From positions 1,116,001 to 1,180,000 of the forward strand of contig NZ_CP092074.1 of the NCBI RefSeq assembly GCF_024138715.1: a stretch of 64,000 nt of DNA, read 5' to 3'. Position 1 is the stretch's first letter. Each line of letters begins with the position of its first letter. Source of the DNA: Emticicia sp. 21SJ11W-3 (lineage in GTDB: Bacteria > Bacteroidota > Bacteroidia > Cytophagales > Spirosomataceae). The notes below the pieces were generated by a model. It was not told the DNA's origin, did not search any database, and saw only the letters and a program-made list of their open reading frames with translations. Below, one piece after another: positions 42,951 through 53,048 of the stretch. The position numbers and the translations under genes are program-made.

Positions 42951-44309
42951 ATGATTAAAAAATTATCTCTCATTCTGAGTGCTGCTCTGATGGGCTTGCT
43001 TTTTAATGCCTGTAAACCAAAAGGCGATGCAAAAGTCTACAACGCTAAAGCTGCTGACCCAGAGCTTTATCACCAGTCAGTAGAATTGCTTACGGATGTT
43101 ATTATCCATGACATTTTTAAACCGCCTGTGGCCAGCCGCATTTATGCCTACGCCAATCTGGCCGGGTACGAAGCCATGGTGCCGGGTTATCCGGAGTATC
43201 AGACCATGGGAGGTAGGCTGAAAGGATACAAAGAAGGCCCGCAGCCGGAAGCAGGTAAAGAATACTGTTTTCCGCTTGCCAGTACCAAAGCCTTTTTGAA
43301 AGTGGCCAGAACGCTTACTTTTTCAGGCAATTTCTTTGATGATTACGAAAAAGGTTTCTTTAAAAAATATGAAGATATGGGTATACCCGAAGATGTGATG
43401 CAGCGCTCAATGGCCTATGGCGACAGTGTAGCTGCTCATGTAATGCGTTATTCGGGTGGCGACAAATATAAACAGACCCGCGGTATCAGATTTACTGTAA
43501 CCAACCAGCCGGGTACCTGGGTGCCTACACCACCGGCCTATGCCGATGCCTGCGAACCTGAATGGAACAAAATTCGTGCTTTTGCGCTTGACTCGTCTGG
43601 CCAATACCCGCCACCACCACCGCCCATGTATAATAAAGACAGAAAAAGTGCTTTCTGGAAAGAAACCTTTGAGGTTTATGAGCTTGGCAAAAAACTAACC
43701 GAAGAGCAAAAACGCATTGCGTGGTTCTGGGATGATAACCCGTTTGTGATGAACGTAATGGGGCACGTGATGTTTGCCAATAAAAAAATGACGCCCGGAG
43801 GCCATTGGCTTGCCATTCACACCACCGTTTCGCGCAAAACTAAGGCCTCTTTCCAGAAAAGTGTTGAGGGGTACATGCTTGCATCAGTGGCACTACTTGA
43901 TGGCTTTATCAGTTGCTGGAGAGAAAAATACCGCAGCGTAAAAGTTCGCCCAGAGACCGTAATCAATCAGGAACTAGACCCCAAATGGCAGCCATTTTTA
44001 CAAACGCCGCCATTTCCTGAATATACAAGCGGGCATAGCACCATTTCGGCAGCGGCAGCAGAGGTGTTAAGTTTTGTTCATGGAGATAAAGTTGCCTTTA
44101 CTGATTCTACAGAATATAAGCACGGCCACGGCGTTATGTCGTTCCAGTCGTTCAGAGAAGCCGCACTTATGGCCAGTGTCAGCCGTTTATATGGCGGTAT
44201 TCACTATTGGTCAGGATGCGACGAAGGCAATAAATGTGGTATAAAAATCGGGCAGCACGTGTTGCAGGTTGCCCAAACCAGAAGAAAAACCAGTGTTGCT
44301 GCCAAATAA
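42951..44309 (+). CDS. Vanadium-dependent haloperoxidase / PAP2 phosphatase-like lipoprotein
   Basis: 452-residue exported lipoprotein. The internal Met gives a lipobox signal (MIKKLSLILSAALMGLLFNAC, Cys about 21), so that start is preferred. The catalytic motifs of the vanadium haloperoxidase/PAP2 family are in order: KVRPETVI, PEYTSGHST (the phosphate/vanadate-binding SGH) and SRLYGGIHYWSG (R-x5-H). The family either oxidises halides with H2O2 and vanadate or hydrolyses phosphates. Which of these applies cannot be told from sequence. Between signal and core lies an unrecognised about 80-residue part. Confidence 0.85.
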   Translation: MIKKLSLILSAALMGLLFNACKPKGDAKVYNAKAADPELYHQSVELLTDVIIHDIFKPPVASRIYAYANLAGYEAMVPGYPEYQTMGGRLKGYKEGPQPEAGKEYCFPLASTKAFLKVARTLTFSGNFFDDYEKGFFKKYEDMGIPEDVMQRSMAYGDSVAAHVMRYSGGDKYKQTRGIRFTVTNQPGTWVPTPPAYADACEPEWNKIRAFALDSSGQYPPPPPPMYNKDRKSAFWKETFEVYELGKKLTEEQKRIAWFWDDNPFVMNVMGHVMFANKKMTPGGHWLAIHTTVSRKTKASFQKSVEGYMLASVALLDGFISCWREKYRSVKVRPETVINQELDPKWQPFLQTPPFPEYTSGHSTISAAAAEVLSFVHGDKVAFTDSTEYKHGHGVMSFQSFREAALMASVSRLYGGIHYWSGCDEGNKCGIKIGQHVLQVAQTRRKTSVAAK

Positions 44310-44313
44310 TATA

Positions 44314-44353
44314 ACAAAGACGAGCCTTGTGAAAACGAGGCTCGTCTTTGTTT
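44314..44353. terminator. Bidirectional terminator between haloperoxidase-like gene and tsaD
   Basis: Perfect 15-bp inverted repeat AACAAAGACGAGCCT / AGGCTCGTCTTTGTT with a 10-nt loop, in the 62-nt gap between convergent genes. Confidence 0.85.
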
Positions 44354-44371
44354 AAGAGCGCTTATGGTATT

Positions 44372-45403
44372 TTACCATTCCATACGTGGCAGGGGGCTTA
44401 CCTCTTGCGACGTAAACTCGCCTTTCTGATACTTAAAATGGGCAGCCATGGCTATCATGCCGGCGTTATCTGTACAGTATTCAAATGCCGGAATATACAC
44501 CTGCCATTTTTCCTTTTCTCCCATTTCAAGTATCGCTTTTCTAAGTCCTGAATTGGCCGACACCCCACCTGCAATGGCAACTTCTTTAATATTTAGCTCG
44601 CGGGCTGCCCTGCGTAGTTTCTGTAAAAGCATTTTTATTAAAGTGTGCTGCACGCTTGCACATATATCAGCTATGTTTTCTTCAATAAAATCTGGTTTCT
44701 TAGCCTGATTTGCCTTTAAAAAGTACAAAATAGAAGTTTTTATACCACTGAATGAAAAGTTGTAACCCGGCATTTCAGACAACGGAAACTCAAAAGCATG
44801 AGGGTTTCCCTGTTGGGCATATTTGTCAACCAGTGGCCCGCCCGGATACGGCAAACCCAACAATTTGGCGGTTTTGTCAAAGGCTTCTCCAACGGCGTCA
44901 TCCTGAGTTTCGCCTATTATTTCCATTTGCAGGTAATCTTTCACCAGCACAATCTGGGTGTGGCCACCGCTAACAGTGAGGCACAAAAAAGGAAACGAAG
45001 GCGCAGGCTTATCAATAAAATGTGCCAGTACATGCGCCTGAATATGATTAACCTCAATAAGCGGTATAGCAAGCCCTAATGCCATGGCTTTGGCAAACGA
45101 CGTGCCTACCAGCAGCGAGCCCAGAAGCCCCGGGCCACGCGTAAAAGCTATAGCATTTAGCTGATTTTTTGTTATATTTGCTTTTTTTAAGGCATTTTCT
45201 ACCACCGGAAGTATATGCTGCTGGTGAGCGCGCGAGGCCAGCTCGGGTACTACACCGCCAAAACGCTCGTGAATTATCTGGCCGGCAACAATGTTGGAGC
45301 AGATTTTACCGTTAGAAATAACAGCTGCTGATGTTTCGTCGCAGGACGATTCAATTGCTAGGATATTCAATACTTTAGACAAAATTTTGTGTTTGAAGGT
45401 CAA
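44372..45403 (-). CDS. tsaD: tRNA N6-adenosine threonylcarbamoyltransferase
   Basis: Catalytic subunit that places threonylcarbamoyl on A37 of ANN-decoding tRNAs. Motifs: LAIESSCDETSAAV, IHERFGGVVPELASRAHQQHI, the metal histidines H120/H124 in VNHIQAHV, LTVSGGHTQIVLV and GGVSANSGLR. Length of 343 fits; the N-terminus has about 10 residues before the usual VNILAIESS start. A TAATTTTG box (45420-45427) sits 17 nt upstream. It is divergent from the TamB-like gene with 52 nt between. Confidence 0.95.
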   Translation of the reverse strand: MTFKHKILSKVLNILAIESSCDETSAAVISNGKICSNIVAGQIIHERFGGVVPELASRAHQQHILPVVENALKKANITKNQLNAIAFTRGPGLLGSLLVGTSFAKAMALGLAIPLIEVNHIQAHVLAHFIDKPAPSFPFLCLTVSGGHTQIVLVKDYLQMEIIGETQDDAVGEAFDKTAKLLGLPYPGGPLVDKYAQQGNPHAFEFPLSEMPGYNFSFSGIKTSILYFLKANQAKKPDFIEENIADICASVQHTLIKMLLQKLRRAARELNIKEVAIAGGVSANSGLRKAILEMGEKEKWQVYIPAFEYCTDNAGMIAMAAHFKYQKGEFTSQEVSPLPRMEW

Positions 45404-45455
45404 AAAACCTTTTCTGTTACAAAATTACTATAGAGTAATTCACTAATTAATTTAT

Positions 45456-48400
45456 TTGTCAATTATTTTGCGTAAGGCGTTTAAAATACTAGCAAGACTA
45501 CTACCGAATCTTATTCTCTACTCTTTTCTGGGGATATTGATAATCTTCTACGCCATACAATTACCGGTAGTGCAAACACTTACACTCCAGAGCGCAACTG
45601 AGTATCTTTCAAAAAAACTGGGTTCAAAAGTTACTATTGAAAAAGCCAAACTCACCTGGCTTGACGAGATTACCCTTCAGAACATTACTATTTACGACTA
45701 CAAAAACCGGGAAATGATTTTTGTGAAGGAGCTGTACGTAAATACCAAAACCAACTTTAAATTTGATTGGGATACTTTTCTGGCTTTTGATAATAACCTT
45801 GACTACGTGATGGTAATGAGCCCGCGTGTGAAGCTGATTTATGAACAAGACGGCGACCTGAACATTGATAAATGGATTGCCAGAATTGAAGAGCTTACAA
45901 CACCGCCAAGAGATACCACCAAACCTTATGTAGAACGCAATATCCCGTTTACGATAGACGAGGCTTATATACAGGGGGGAACTTTTACACTTCAGGACCC
46001 CGACGAACAGCGGTTTCCTAAAGAAGAGTTTGACTACAACAACTTTACGGTACATGAAGTACAGGGTCTGCTGAAAAACTTTTTTATACAGGGCGATACC
46101 ATAAAATTCGGCCTTAATGACCTAAAGGGGGTTGACCGGCGCAGTAATCTGGAAATTAAAGACCTGAAGACCCGCTTTTTCTACTCGCGTCAGCACATGA
46201 GGTTTGATGACCTCTATGCGCGTATCAATAATTCTGTGCTTCGCAGGTCGGTTCATTTCAAGTACATTACCCCCCGCGACTTTCAGGACTTTAATGAAAA
46301 AGTAGAAATGACCGGCGACCTCCATGATTGCGAAATAGATGCCCAGGATTTAGCCAGATTTGCACCCGATATGTACGAGTATCATGAAAATTATCTGCTC
46401 AATGGTGATTTTAAAGGCACAGTACATAATTTCAGAGTGAATAATTTTAACCTGAAATTCGGAAAGAACAGTTACCTGAACGGCGATATCGCCTTTAAAA
46501 ATATGCCCGACCTACGGAAAGCCGTAATGGATTTAAACTGGCGGCCGTCTCAGATAGATGCGCCCGATGCCCGCCAGTATGCCGGAGACTCAGTATATAC
46601 CAAACATATTTACAAACTGGGGGTAGTTAACTTTTCTGGTACCTTCAAAGGGCCTTATGACGATTTTTCAACTACGGCCTACATTAAAACCCAGATAGGG
46701 TCGGTTTCTGGTAAAATTGCCATGAAGATTCCAGATAACAAAGCATTGGCCACATACACGGGTAACCTTAGAGTTGATAATCTGGACCTCGGCAAATTGG
46801 TGAATCAGGAAAAGACCCTGCAGAAAATGTCGTTTAACGGTGCAATAAAAGGTAAGGGCCTTACAATTAAAGATGCGCTACTCAATTTTGACGGCAACGT
46901 AAAGCATATTGGCTTTAATGGATATGACTTCAAGAATATAGACGTAAACGGCGCCATGAGCCAGTCTTTGTTTGACGGCCGCGTAAGCGTAAAAGACACT
47001 AACCTTACCTTTGATGTTACCGGCAGTATTGATTTCAGCAAGGCACTCAACAAGTTCGATATCAACGGTAAGCTTCAGAACGCCAATCTGAAAGCCCTTG
47101 GGTATACAGACAACGACGTAAAATTGAAGTCGGAGCTAAATCTTGATTTTCAGGGCAATGAATTAGATAACTGGATAGGCGAGGCGCAGCTTTTGCATAC
47201 GGTAATGCAATATGATAAGCGATTACTGGGTATCGATTCGGTTTTTGTAACCTCCGCCCTTGAAAACAAGACCAGGCGCATTAGTTTGTTATCAGAGTTT
47301 TTTAATATTGATTTATCCGGCAAATTTACTCCGAGCCAGGTTATTAATGATGTGTCGAGGTTTTCTAAAGAGTACATTCAGTACTTTTCCGATACGGAAG
47401 CCGGCCGCCTGGCGTATTATTCAAAATTGCCGGGCAAAAACGCCCAACCCAGATACAACCTTTCTTATAAGGTACAATTCAAGCAGTCGCAGCCATTCTT
47501 TGCTTATTTTTATCCTGATCTCTACGTGTCGCCTAATACAGATTTAAGCGGAGAAATGAACATCAGAAATACCATTGAGGTGTCTCTTAATGGTAAAATT
47601 GATACGCTCAGACACGGAAGTTTTGCCTTGTATAATAACGACCTTGATTTCTTTACATCAAAAGAGATTAATGCTCCGGGCATATTGTCTTCTCTGGTTT
47701 TTAATTCACAAAAGCAGAAACTGGGTGGCATGGAGCCAACTGAAAACCTGGAGGTAAATGGCGTTTGGGGGCTTGACAACATCATAAAATTTGATTCTAA
47801 AATAAGGCAGCAAAAAAGTACCAACAGGGCACAGGTTTTTGGCGAGCTTAAATTTTTGCCTGAAGGAATTGACCTGGCTTTTGATGCCAGAAATACGCGC
47901 CTGGATTTACTTGGTGATGTATGGGAAATAGACAAAAACAATATTATTAAGTTTGGCGGCGGTGATATTGAGTTTCGTGATGTGGTGGTGTCTAACAAAA
48001 AGCAAAGTATATCTGTCTACGGCCTTATTTCATCCGATAGCAGAAAAGAAGCCTACGTAGATATACATGACTTTGATTTACAAACCATTAAGCCCTTGTC
48101 TAATATTGACCTGAAAGGTATTTTGAATGGCAAACTGGTAATGACCGATGTATTTGAAGATGCGCTGGTTACCAGTAAATTTGATGTAGATGACCTTATC
48201 TATAAAACAAGCCTGATAGGAACAATTGCCGGTGAAGCCCTTTGGGACAATCAGGTACAGAAACTGAACATTATTGGTAATATTATCAGGCTTGATAAGG
48301 AGATATTCAGAGTTGCAGGTACCTATGACCCTAAAAATGAGTTGAATTCGCTTAACCTGGAGGCCGGGCTAAATAAGGCCGACCTCGAAATTTCTGAATC

Positions 48401-50054
48401 ATTTGTTGATGATATTTTTTCAGATATTCATGGTTATGCTTCTGGTAAACTTTCTGTCAGAGGAACCCCTCGTGACCCCGTTATACGCGGAAGTATTGAC
48501 ATAGATAAAGGCAGCCTTGTAGTGAATGAACTGAAGGCCCAGGTATATTTTGATGACAAGGTTAATTTTAATGAAGAAGGCTTTGTGGTTGAAAAGGGTT
48601 TCAAGGTGCGTGATGCCCTCATCAACGGTAATGAAGCAGAACTGGCCGGAGGTATTTTTAATGGTGGTGGCGGCAATTTTATGCTCGGTTTACATGCTTA
48701 CATGAGGGGTAGAGACGGTTTCAGAATAATGAATACGGGTATTAAAGATAATGAAGATTTTTATGGAGTTGGCTATGCGGCGGGCGATATGCATATAACC
48801 GGAAACTTTAAGCACGTAGCTATTACGGGCAACCTGACAAGCAAACCCGGAACCAGAATTACCATACCGCTTGACGGAGCCACCAGCGTTGACACCGAAA
48901 CGGATGGTATCAGCTTTGTAAGTAAAAATACAAAGTTACCTAAGGATAAAAACGTCAAGAGTGATTCGGTTATAACCAGTGAGGCCGGAAGTTTAAAGAT
49001 GGCTTTTAACTTTACCTTTACGCCAGATGCAATATGTGAGGTGATATTTGACCGTAGCAACAAAGATATGCTAACAGCCGTAGGAAGCGGACGCCTGAGC
49101 ATTGAATACGATACGCGTGGTGGTTTTACAATGACAGGCCCCTATACTATCAAAAGCGGAAAGTACGATTTTAGCTTGCAGAATATATCGAGAGTGAGAA
49201 AATTCGATATTGCGGAAGGTAGCTGGATCAGGTGGTCTGGCGACCCCTACGATGCCGATGTGAATATCAATGCCATTGTAACTGCTAATGTTTTATTGCC
49301 AGATGGTATCGTGTCGGCAACTACAAACAGTGCTGAATTAAAAACGCCGTATCCGGTAAATGCTTATGTAACCCTGACAGACAAGCTGATGAAGCCGTCT
49401 ATTAAGTACGACATCAAGTTTGATTTACGCCGGATACCTCTCAACCTGCAACCGCAGGTAATTGCATTTGAGCAACGCCTCAGGAATGATGAACAGTTGC
49501 TTACAAATAACTTTGTAGGCATTACCGCCCTGAACAGGCTCTTCTCTGACAACAGCTTTAAAGATGCGGTTGATTCTCAGCTATTGCTAGACAATGTAAG
49601 TAATTTACTTACCAACCAATTGGGTACTATTGCATCAAAACTTGACCCAAATCTTGAAGTCGGGGTTCAGTTAGGTGTGCTGAGCAACGTGCGTCAAAGC
49701 CTGTTTAATAATATGCAACTCAATTTTTCATACCGTTTCAGCAACAATCGTCTGAAACTGAGTGTAAATAATACCATACTGCAAAACCAGGAACAAACAG
49801 CCAGCAACTACTTTTATGGTGGCGAAGTAGAATGGATGCTTAACGAAGAGGGTAGCTGGCGTTTAAAGGCCTATAGCCGTAATGTACCCAACTATTTTTA
49901 TAACTTCAACAATAACGTTACTGTTAATGGTGTAAGTCTGCAGCATACGCGTAATTTCAATACTATCTTCAGACGTCGGCCGGCCAGAGTGGTACCTGTT
50001 GGTATTACATCAAAAAAATCCAATCAAGATACCATTACCTTTAAAAGAAATTAG
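45456..50054 (+). CDS. TamB-like translocation/assembly module protein
   Basis: 1532-residue protein anchored by one N-terminal membrane segment (about 16-36) and extending into the periplasm as a long beta-strand-rich chain with AsmA-like repeats. The C-terminal about 450 residues carry the TamB/DUF490 domain (GSGRLSIEYDTRGGFTMTGPY, SLQNISRVRKFDIAEGSWIRWSGDPYDADVNI). TamB-like proteins bridge inner and outer membrane and move lipids or help barrel assembly. No TamA-like gene is next to it, though an Omp85-type barrel is encoded at about 16-19 kb. There is no ATG upstream in frame: the start is TTG. The last 4 nt overlap the stop of the convergent porin gene. Confidence 0.88.
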   Translation: MSIILRKAFKILARLLPNLILYSFLGILIIFYAIQLPVVQTLTLQSATEYLSKKLGSKVTIEKAKLTWLDEITLQNITIYDYKNREMIFVKELYVNTKTNFKFDWDTFLAFDNNLDYVMVMSPRVKLIYEQDGDLNIDKWIARIEELTTPPRDTTKPYVERNIPFTIDEAYIQGGTFTLQDPDEQRFPKEEFDYNNFTVHEVQGLLKNFFIQGDTIKFGLNDLKGVDRRSNLEIKDLKTRFFYSRQHMRFDDLYARINNSVLRRSVHFKYITPRDFQDFNEKVEMTGDLHDCEIDAQDLARFAPDMYEYHENYLLNGDFKGTVHNFRVNNFNLKFGKNSYLNGDIAFKNMPDLRKAVMDLNWRPSQIDAPDARQYAGDSVYTKHIYKLGVVNFSGTFKGPYDDFSTTAYIKTQIGSVSGKIAMKIPDNKALATYTGNLRVDNLDLGKLVNQEKTLQKMSFNGAIKGKGLTIKDALLNFDGNVKHIGFNGYDFKNIDVNGAMSQSLFDGRVSVKDTNLTFDVTGSIDFSKALNKFDINGKLQNANLKALGYTDNDVKLKSELNLDFQGNELDNWIGEAQLLHTVMQYDKRLLGIDSVFVTSALENKTRRISLLSEFFNIDLSGKFTPSQVINDVSRFSKEYIQYFSDTEAGRLAYYSKLPGKNAQPRYNLSYKVQFKQSQPFFAYFYPDLYVSPNTDLSGEMNIRNTIEVSLNGKIDTLRHGSFALYNNDLDFFTSKEINAPGILSSLVFNSQKQKLGGMEPTENLEVNGVWGLDNIIKFDSKIRQQKSTNRAQVFGELKFLPEGIDLAFDARNTRLDLLGDVWEIDKNNIIKFGGGDIEFRDVVVSNKKQSISVYGLISSDSRKEAYVDIHDFDLQTIKPLSNIDLKGILNGKLVMTDVFEDALVTSKFDVDDLIYKTSLIGTIAGEALWDNQVQKLNIIGNIIRLDKEIFRVAGTYDPKNELNSLNLEAGLNKADLEISESFVDDIFSDIHGYASGKLSVRGTPRDPVIRGSIDIDKGSLVVNELKAQVYFDDKVNFNEEGFVVEKGFKVRDALINGNEAELAGGIFNGGGGNFMLGLHAYMRGRDGFRIMNTGIKDNEDFYGVGYAAGDMHITGNFKHVAITGNLTSKPGTRITIPLDGATSVDTETDGISFVSKNTKLPKDKNVKSDSVITSEAGSLKMAFNFTFTPDAICEVIFDRSNKDMLTAVGSGRLSIEYDTRGGFTMTGPYTIKSGKYDFSLQNISRVRKFDIAEGSWIRWSGDPYDADVNINAIVTANVLLPDGIVSATTNSAELKTPYPVNAYVTLTDKLMKPSIKYDIKFDLRRIPLNLQPQVIAFEQRLRNDEQLLTNNFVGITALNRLFSDNSFKDAVDSQLLLDNVSNLLTNQLGTIASKLDPNLEVGVQLGVLSNVRQSLFNNMQLNFSYRFSNNRLKLSVNNTILQNQEQTASNYFYGGEVEWMLNEEGSWRLKAYSRNVPNYFYNFNNNVTVNGVSLQHTRNFNTIFRRRPARVVPVGITSKKSNQDTITFKRN

Positions 50055-51367
50055 AATCTGTATTGCACGCGGCAGGTAAAATTGTTGTCTTTCAAATCTT
50101 CAGTGTAATCTTTCAGATCAGTTTTTTCATTTTTGGGTATTTCATACCAAAGCATCAGTCTGACGTTCTCGTTCAGATAGGTAAGATAACCAAACCCAAA
50201 AGTATTGAATCTTATGTCGGCCGCAGAAAAACCAGCGCCTATTTGTGTGTTTTTTACTTTTTTGTTGGGGTCATACCAGTCGTATTTCAGTACAATCTGG
50301 TGTTTTTTGCTGCCTAGTTGTTGTAAAAAATAAAAATAGGCACCATCAAAATTACGGATATAAAGCGGTATAGGTTTACCGTTCTCCATTGGTATTACGG
50401 CAGGTGTTTCGGTAGTACTTTGCACGGCTGTCTGGGTACCTCTGATATACTCTGCCCTGAACTCCGTTTCACCTCTTCGGTTCGGAATCCTGACTTGTAT
50501 ATCTGCACCATAATAATTTCTTGGGGCAATTTTGCCCAGGTTTGAAGCAGAAGAATCAACTGTAAACTGTTTGGCCGTTCCGTTTATTCTGTAAATTTTG
50601 TTAGTAAACTGCTCCATTCCACCAAAAAAACCAGATATACTTCCGCTTACAATCAACTTTGGGGCAAGTTTGTAGTGTTTAAGCGATAACCTGGAAATCA
50701 AATCTTTATGATTATCAAAGTCGGCCACGGCAGTTACGCCCTGCCCGTTAAATACGCCTGCATCAAATTTTATATATTTCAGAAAACCGGTTTTGTTTCG
50801 GGGTTCAAAGGTTCCCATAAAGCCAAAATCACGTTCAACCCTCATGAGTATCTGAGACATCCTTCCTCTTTCAGGTGATTCCCTGTCTGGCGAGCCGTAT
50901 CCTACCTCAAAACCGAACGGGCGGGCAAACATACCTGTAGTAAGATAAAAAGAGTTGAATTTATTCTCATAGATACGCCCCCAGAAATCACGGATAAAGA
51001 TGCCTCTTTCGGTACCATCAAACTGGAAAATAAAATATAGTTTCGGATTATTGAATTTATCATAACGGGCATAGTCGAAGCGGATACGGCCACGGCGCAT
51101 CATATACCTGTTGCTGGCATTAGGTTGGAAATCGCCACCGTTAAAGTTTCTGGCGCCTTTGGTTTGTATCCATTGAAACTGAGGCTGAATGTAACCCCCA
51201 ATACCAATGTACTCATATTTACGGAATGTAGAAAGAAGTTTGCGGGCAGTGGTAGTATCAATTTCTGTCAGTGAGCCGTGGTCTTGTGCCAATACGGATG
51301 GTACCTGCAAGCCTAAAAACAGGCAGAACAAGCCTGCCTTTAAGAATGGATTCAAATAAAATTTCAT
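50051..51367 (-). CDS. Phosphate-selective porin (OprO/P family)
   Basis: 438-residue outer membrane porin. The internal Met gives a signal peptide (MKFYLNPFLKAGLFCLFLG...SVLAQ) and is preferred; 23 codons more are in frame. RMMRRGRIRFDYARYD and the NKFNSFYLTTGMFARPFGFEVGY block are typical of the OprO/P family; the barrel ends in YRF. It is the downstream partner of the PiT-family phosphate transporter gene, which supports a phosphate or anion uptake role. A GC-rich hairpin lies between the two genes. Confidence 0.85.
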   Translation of the reverse strand: MKFYLNPFLKAGLFCLFLGLQVPSVLAQDHGSLTEIDTTTARKLLSTFRKYEYIGIGGYIQPQFQWIQTKGARNFNGGDFQPNASNRYMMRRGRIRFDYARYDKFNNPKLYFIFQFDGTERGIFIRDFWGRIYENKFNSFYLTTGMFARPFGFEVGYGSPDRESPERGRMSQILMRVERDFGFMGTFEPRNKTGFLKYIKFDAGVFNGQGVTAVADFDNHKDLISRLSLKHYKLAPKLIVSGSISGFFGGMEQFTNKIYRINGTAKQFTVDSSASNLGKIAPRNYYGADIQVRIPNRRGETEFRAEYIRGTQTAVQSTTETPAVIPMENGKPIPLYIRNFDGAYFYFLQQLGSKKHQIVLKYDWYDPNKKVKNTQIGAGFSAADIRFNTFGFGYLTYLNENVRLMLWYEIPKNEKTDLKDYTEDLKDNNFTCRVQYRF

Positions 51368-51416
51368 ATTGGTGTTTGGGCTCAATAATACAATTGAGTA
51401 CTTAATTAAAATATAA

Positions 51417-51450
51417 GAATCCGGAGGGAGTACCAACCCCCTCCGGATTC
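51417..51450 (-). terminator. GC-rich hairpin between PiT and porin genes
   Basis: Perfect 12-bp inverted repeat GAATCCGGAGGG / CCCTCCGGATTC with a 10-nt loop, 49 nt after the PiT stop and followed on the minus strand by a T-rich stretch. May stop or weaken transcription from PiT into the porin gene, or protect an mRNA end. Confidence 0.65.
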
Positions 51451-51498
51451 CCGGATTTACCTAAAATCTTTAATTGACTGCAATTACCAGAAAATCTG

Positions 51499-52914
51499 TT
51501 AAAACAACCAGCGGAAAAACAGAAATAATGTTGCAGACAATATAATGGCTACAGGAAGCGTAAGAACCCACGCCAACGCAATGTTTTTGATAGTGCCAGA
51601 CTGCAGGTTTTTAATACCCTTGCTGGCTACCATTGTACCGGCAATACCAGACGACAACGAATGGGTGGTACTAACAGGTAGTTTAAACCATGAAGCAAGC
51701 CCGATAGTGGTAGCTGCAACCAGTTCGGCAGATGCACCCTGTGCATAAGTCAGATGCGATTTGCCGATTTTCTCGCCAACGGTAACAACAATTCTCTTCC
51801 AGCCTATCATGGTACCAAGACCTAACGACATCGATATCATCAGAATAACCCACATTGGGGCATGGTCGGTATATTTTCTGATTCCTTTTTCTTCCTGTAC
51901 AGCGGCCGCTTTTAATTCTGCTTTGTTGGCGTCACTTAAAATTACATCGGGGTCGTCAACCAGTTTTTTAGCATTGCCACTAATAGTTAATAAAGCTTTA
52001 CGGGCAGCCAAAGCATTAGCTTTACTTACTTTGTTGCTATCAGCCAGCGATTGAAGAAAACTTACGCTGGTTTTAATCTGGGCTATTCTTCCTTTTTCAA
52101 TTACTGAGGTCTTGGCGGTATCAATCAGCGCCACTTTGGCCGATATAGTGTCAAGGTCAGGCTTAATCTGTTTAAAATCAATCGTATTATTAATGGCAAA
52201 GTAAGCCGGTAATATACCTATCAGAATAAGCATTACCAGACCTATACCTTTTTGCCCGTCGTTACGGCCATGAAAAAAGCTAACGAGTGTACAGGTGGTA
52301 ATAAGTATGGCTCTTACCCAGAACGGAGGTTCTTCGTTTTTCTTGGGTTCATCAAAAATCTGCTTTCTGATATCTTTATTCAAGGCCCGGCGAAGTGTAA
52401 ACATCAGGATAACAGCTAAACTGAAACCCACCAATGGCGATAGAAAGAGTGCATAGAATATTTCTTTGGCTTTGTCCCAGTTTACGGCGGCCACGCCTGA
52501 GGCGTTATCTGGCAGAAGGGCGTAACCCAGACCTACCCCTAATATAGCGCCAATAAGTGTATGAGAACTGGACGCCGGTATACCAAAATACCAGGTGCCG
52601 AAGTTCCAGATAATAGCGCTGAACAGCAACGCCAGTACCATTGCAATACTATGATATACGTTCTGGTCAATCAGTAGCTCAACGGGCAATAGATTTACTA
52701 TGCTCATACCAACACCAACACCACCGGTTACGACACCAATGAAATTGATTAGTCCAGACCAGACAACGGCCTGTGTTGGCTTAAGTGAATTGGTATAAAT
52801 AACAGTGGCAACAGCGTTGGCAGTATCATGAAAACCGTTAATAAATTCAAAAGCGCAGGCTGCCAGAAGGCAGAATGAGAGTAGTAGGAAAATGTCGGTT
52901 TCTAAGCCAAACAT
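51499..52914 (-). CDS. Inorganic phosphate transporter, PiT family
   Basis: 471-residue inner membrane protein with about 10-12 hydrophobic segments, using an ion gradient to import phosphate. Signature blocks are the two PiT repeats: FINGFHDTANAVATVIYT near the N-terminus, and LVAATTIGLASWFKLPVSTTHSLSSG near the C-terminus. A charged cytosolic loop of about 160 residues (200-370, with the FFHGRNDGQKGIG stretch) separates them, usual for Bacteroidetes forms. The porin gene lies downstream on the same strand. Confidence 0.92.
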   Translation of the reverse strand: MFGLETDIFLLLSFCLLAACAFEFINGFHDTANAVATVIYTNSLKPTQAVVWSGLINFIGVVTGGVGVGMSIVNLLPVELLIDQNVYHSIAMVLALLFSAIIWNFGTWYFGIPASSSHTLIGAILGVGLGYALLPDNASGVAAVNWDKAKEIFYALFLSPLVGFSLAVILMFTLRRALNKDIRKQIFDEPKKNEEPPFWVRAILITTCTLVSFFHGRNDGQKGIGLVMLILIGILPAYFAINNTIDFKQIKPDLDTISAKVALIDTAKTSVIEKGRIAQIKTSVSFLQSLADSNKVSKANALAARKALLTISGNAKKLVDDPDVILSDANKAELKAAAVQEEKGIRKYTDHAPMWVILMISMSLGLGTMIGWKRIVVTVGEKIGKSHLTYAQGASAELVAATTIGLASWFKLPVSTTHSLSSGIAGTMVASKGIKNLQSGTIKNIALAWVLTLPVAIILSATLFLFFRWLF

Positions 52915-53048
52915 GATTTATTGGGTTTAGTTATAACAGTACGATTATATTGGTGTTTTTTATTTGGTCGCAAAAATCCGAAAGTTTCCTCCATACCCGA
53001 AAAAAACCATGTTAAGAAATTGTAAAGGTTGTAAGGCTGCCGGCTGTA

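Noticed and set aside
45624-49552. Antisense ORFs within the TamB-like gene
   Set aside because: They follow the codon pattern of the long gene and have no domain features; treated as shadows.
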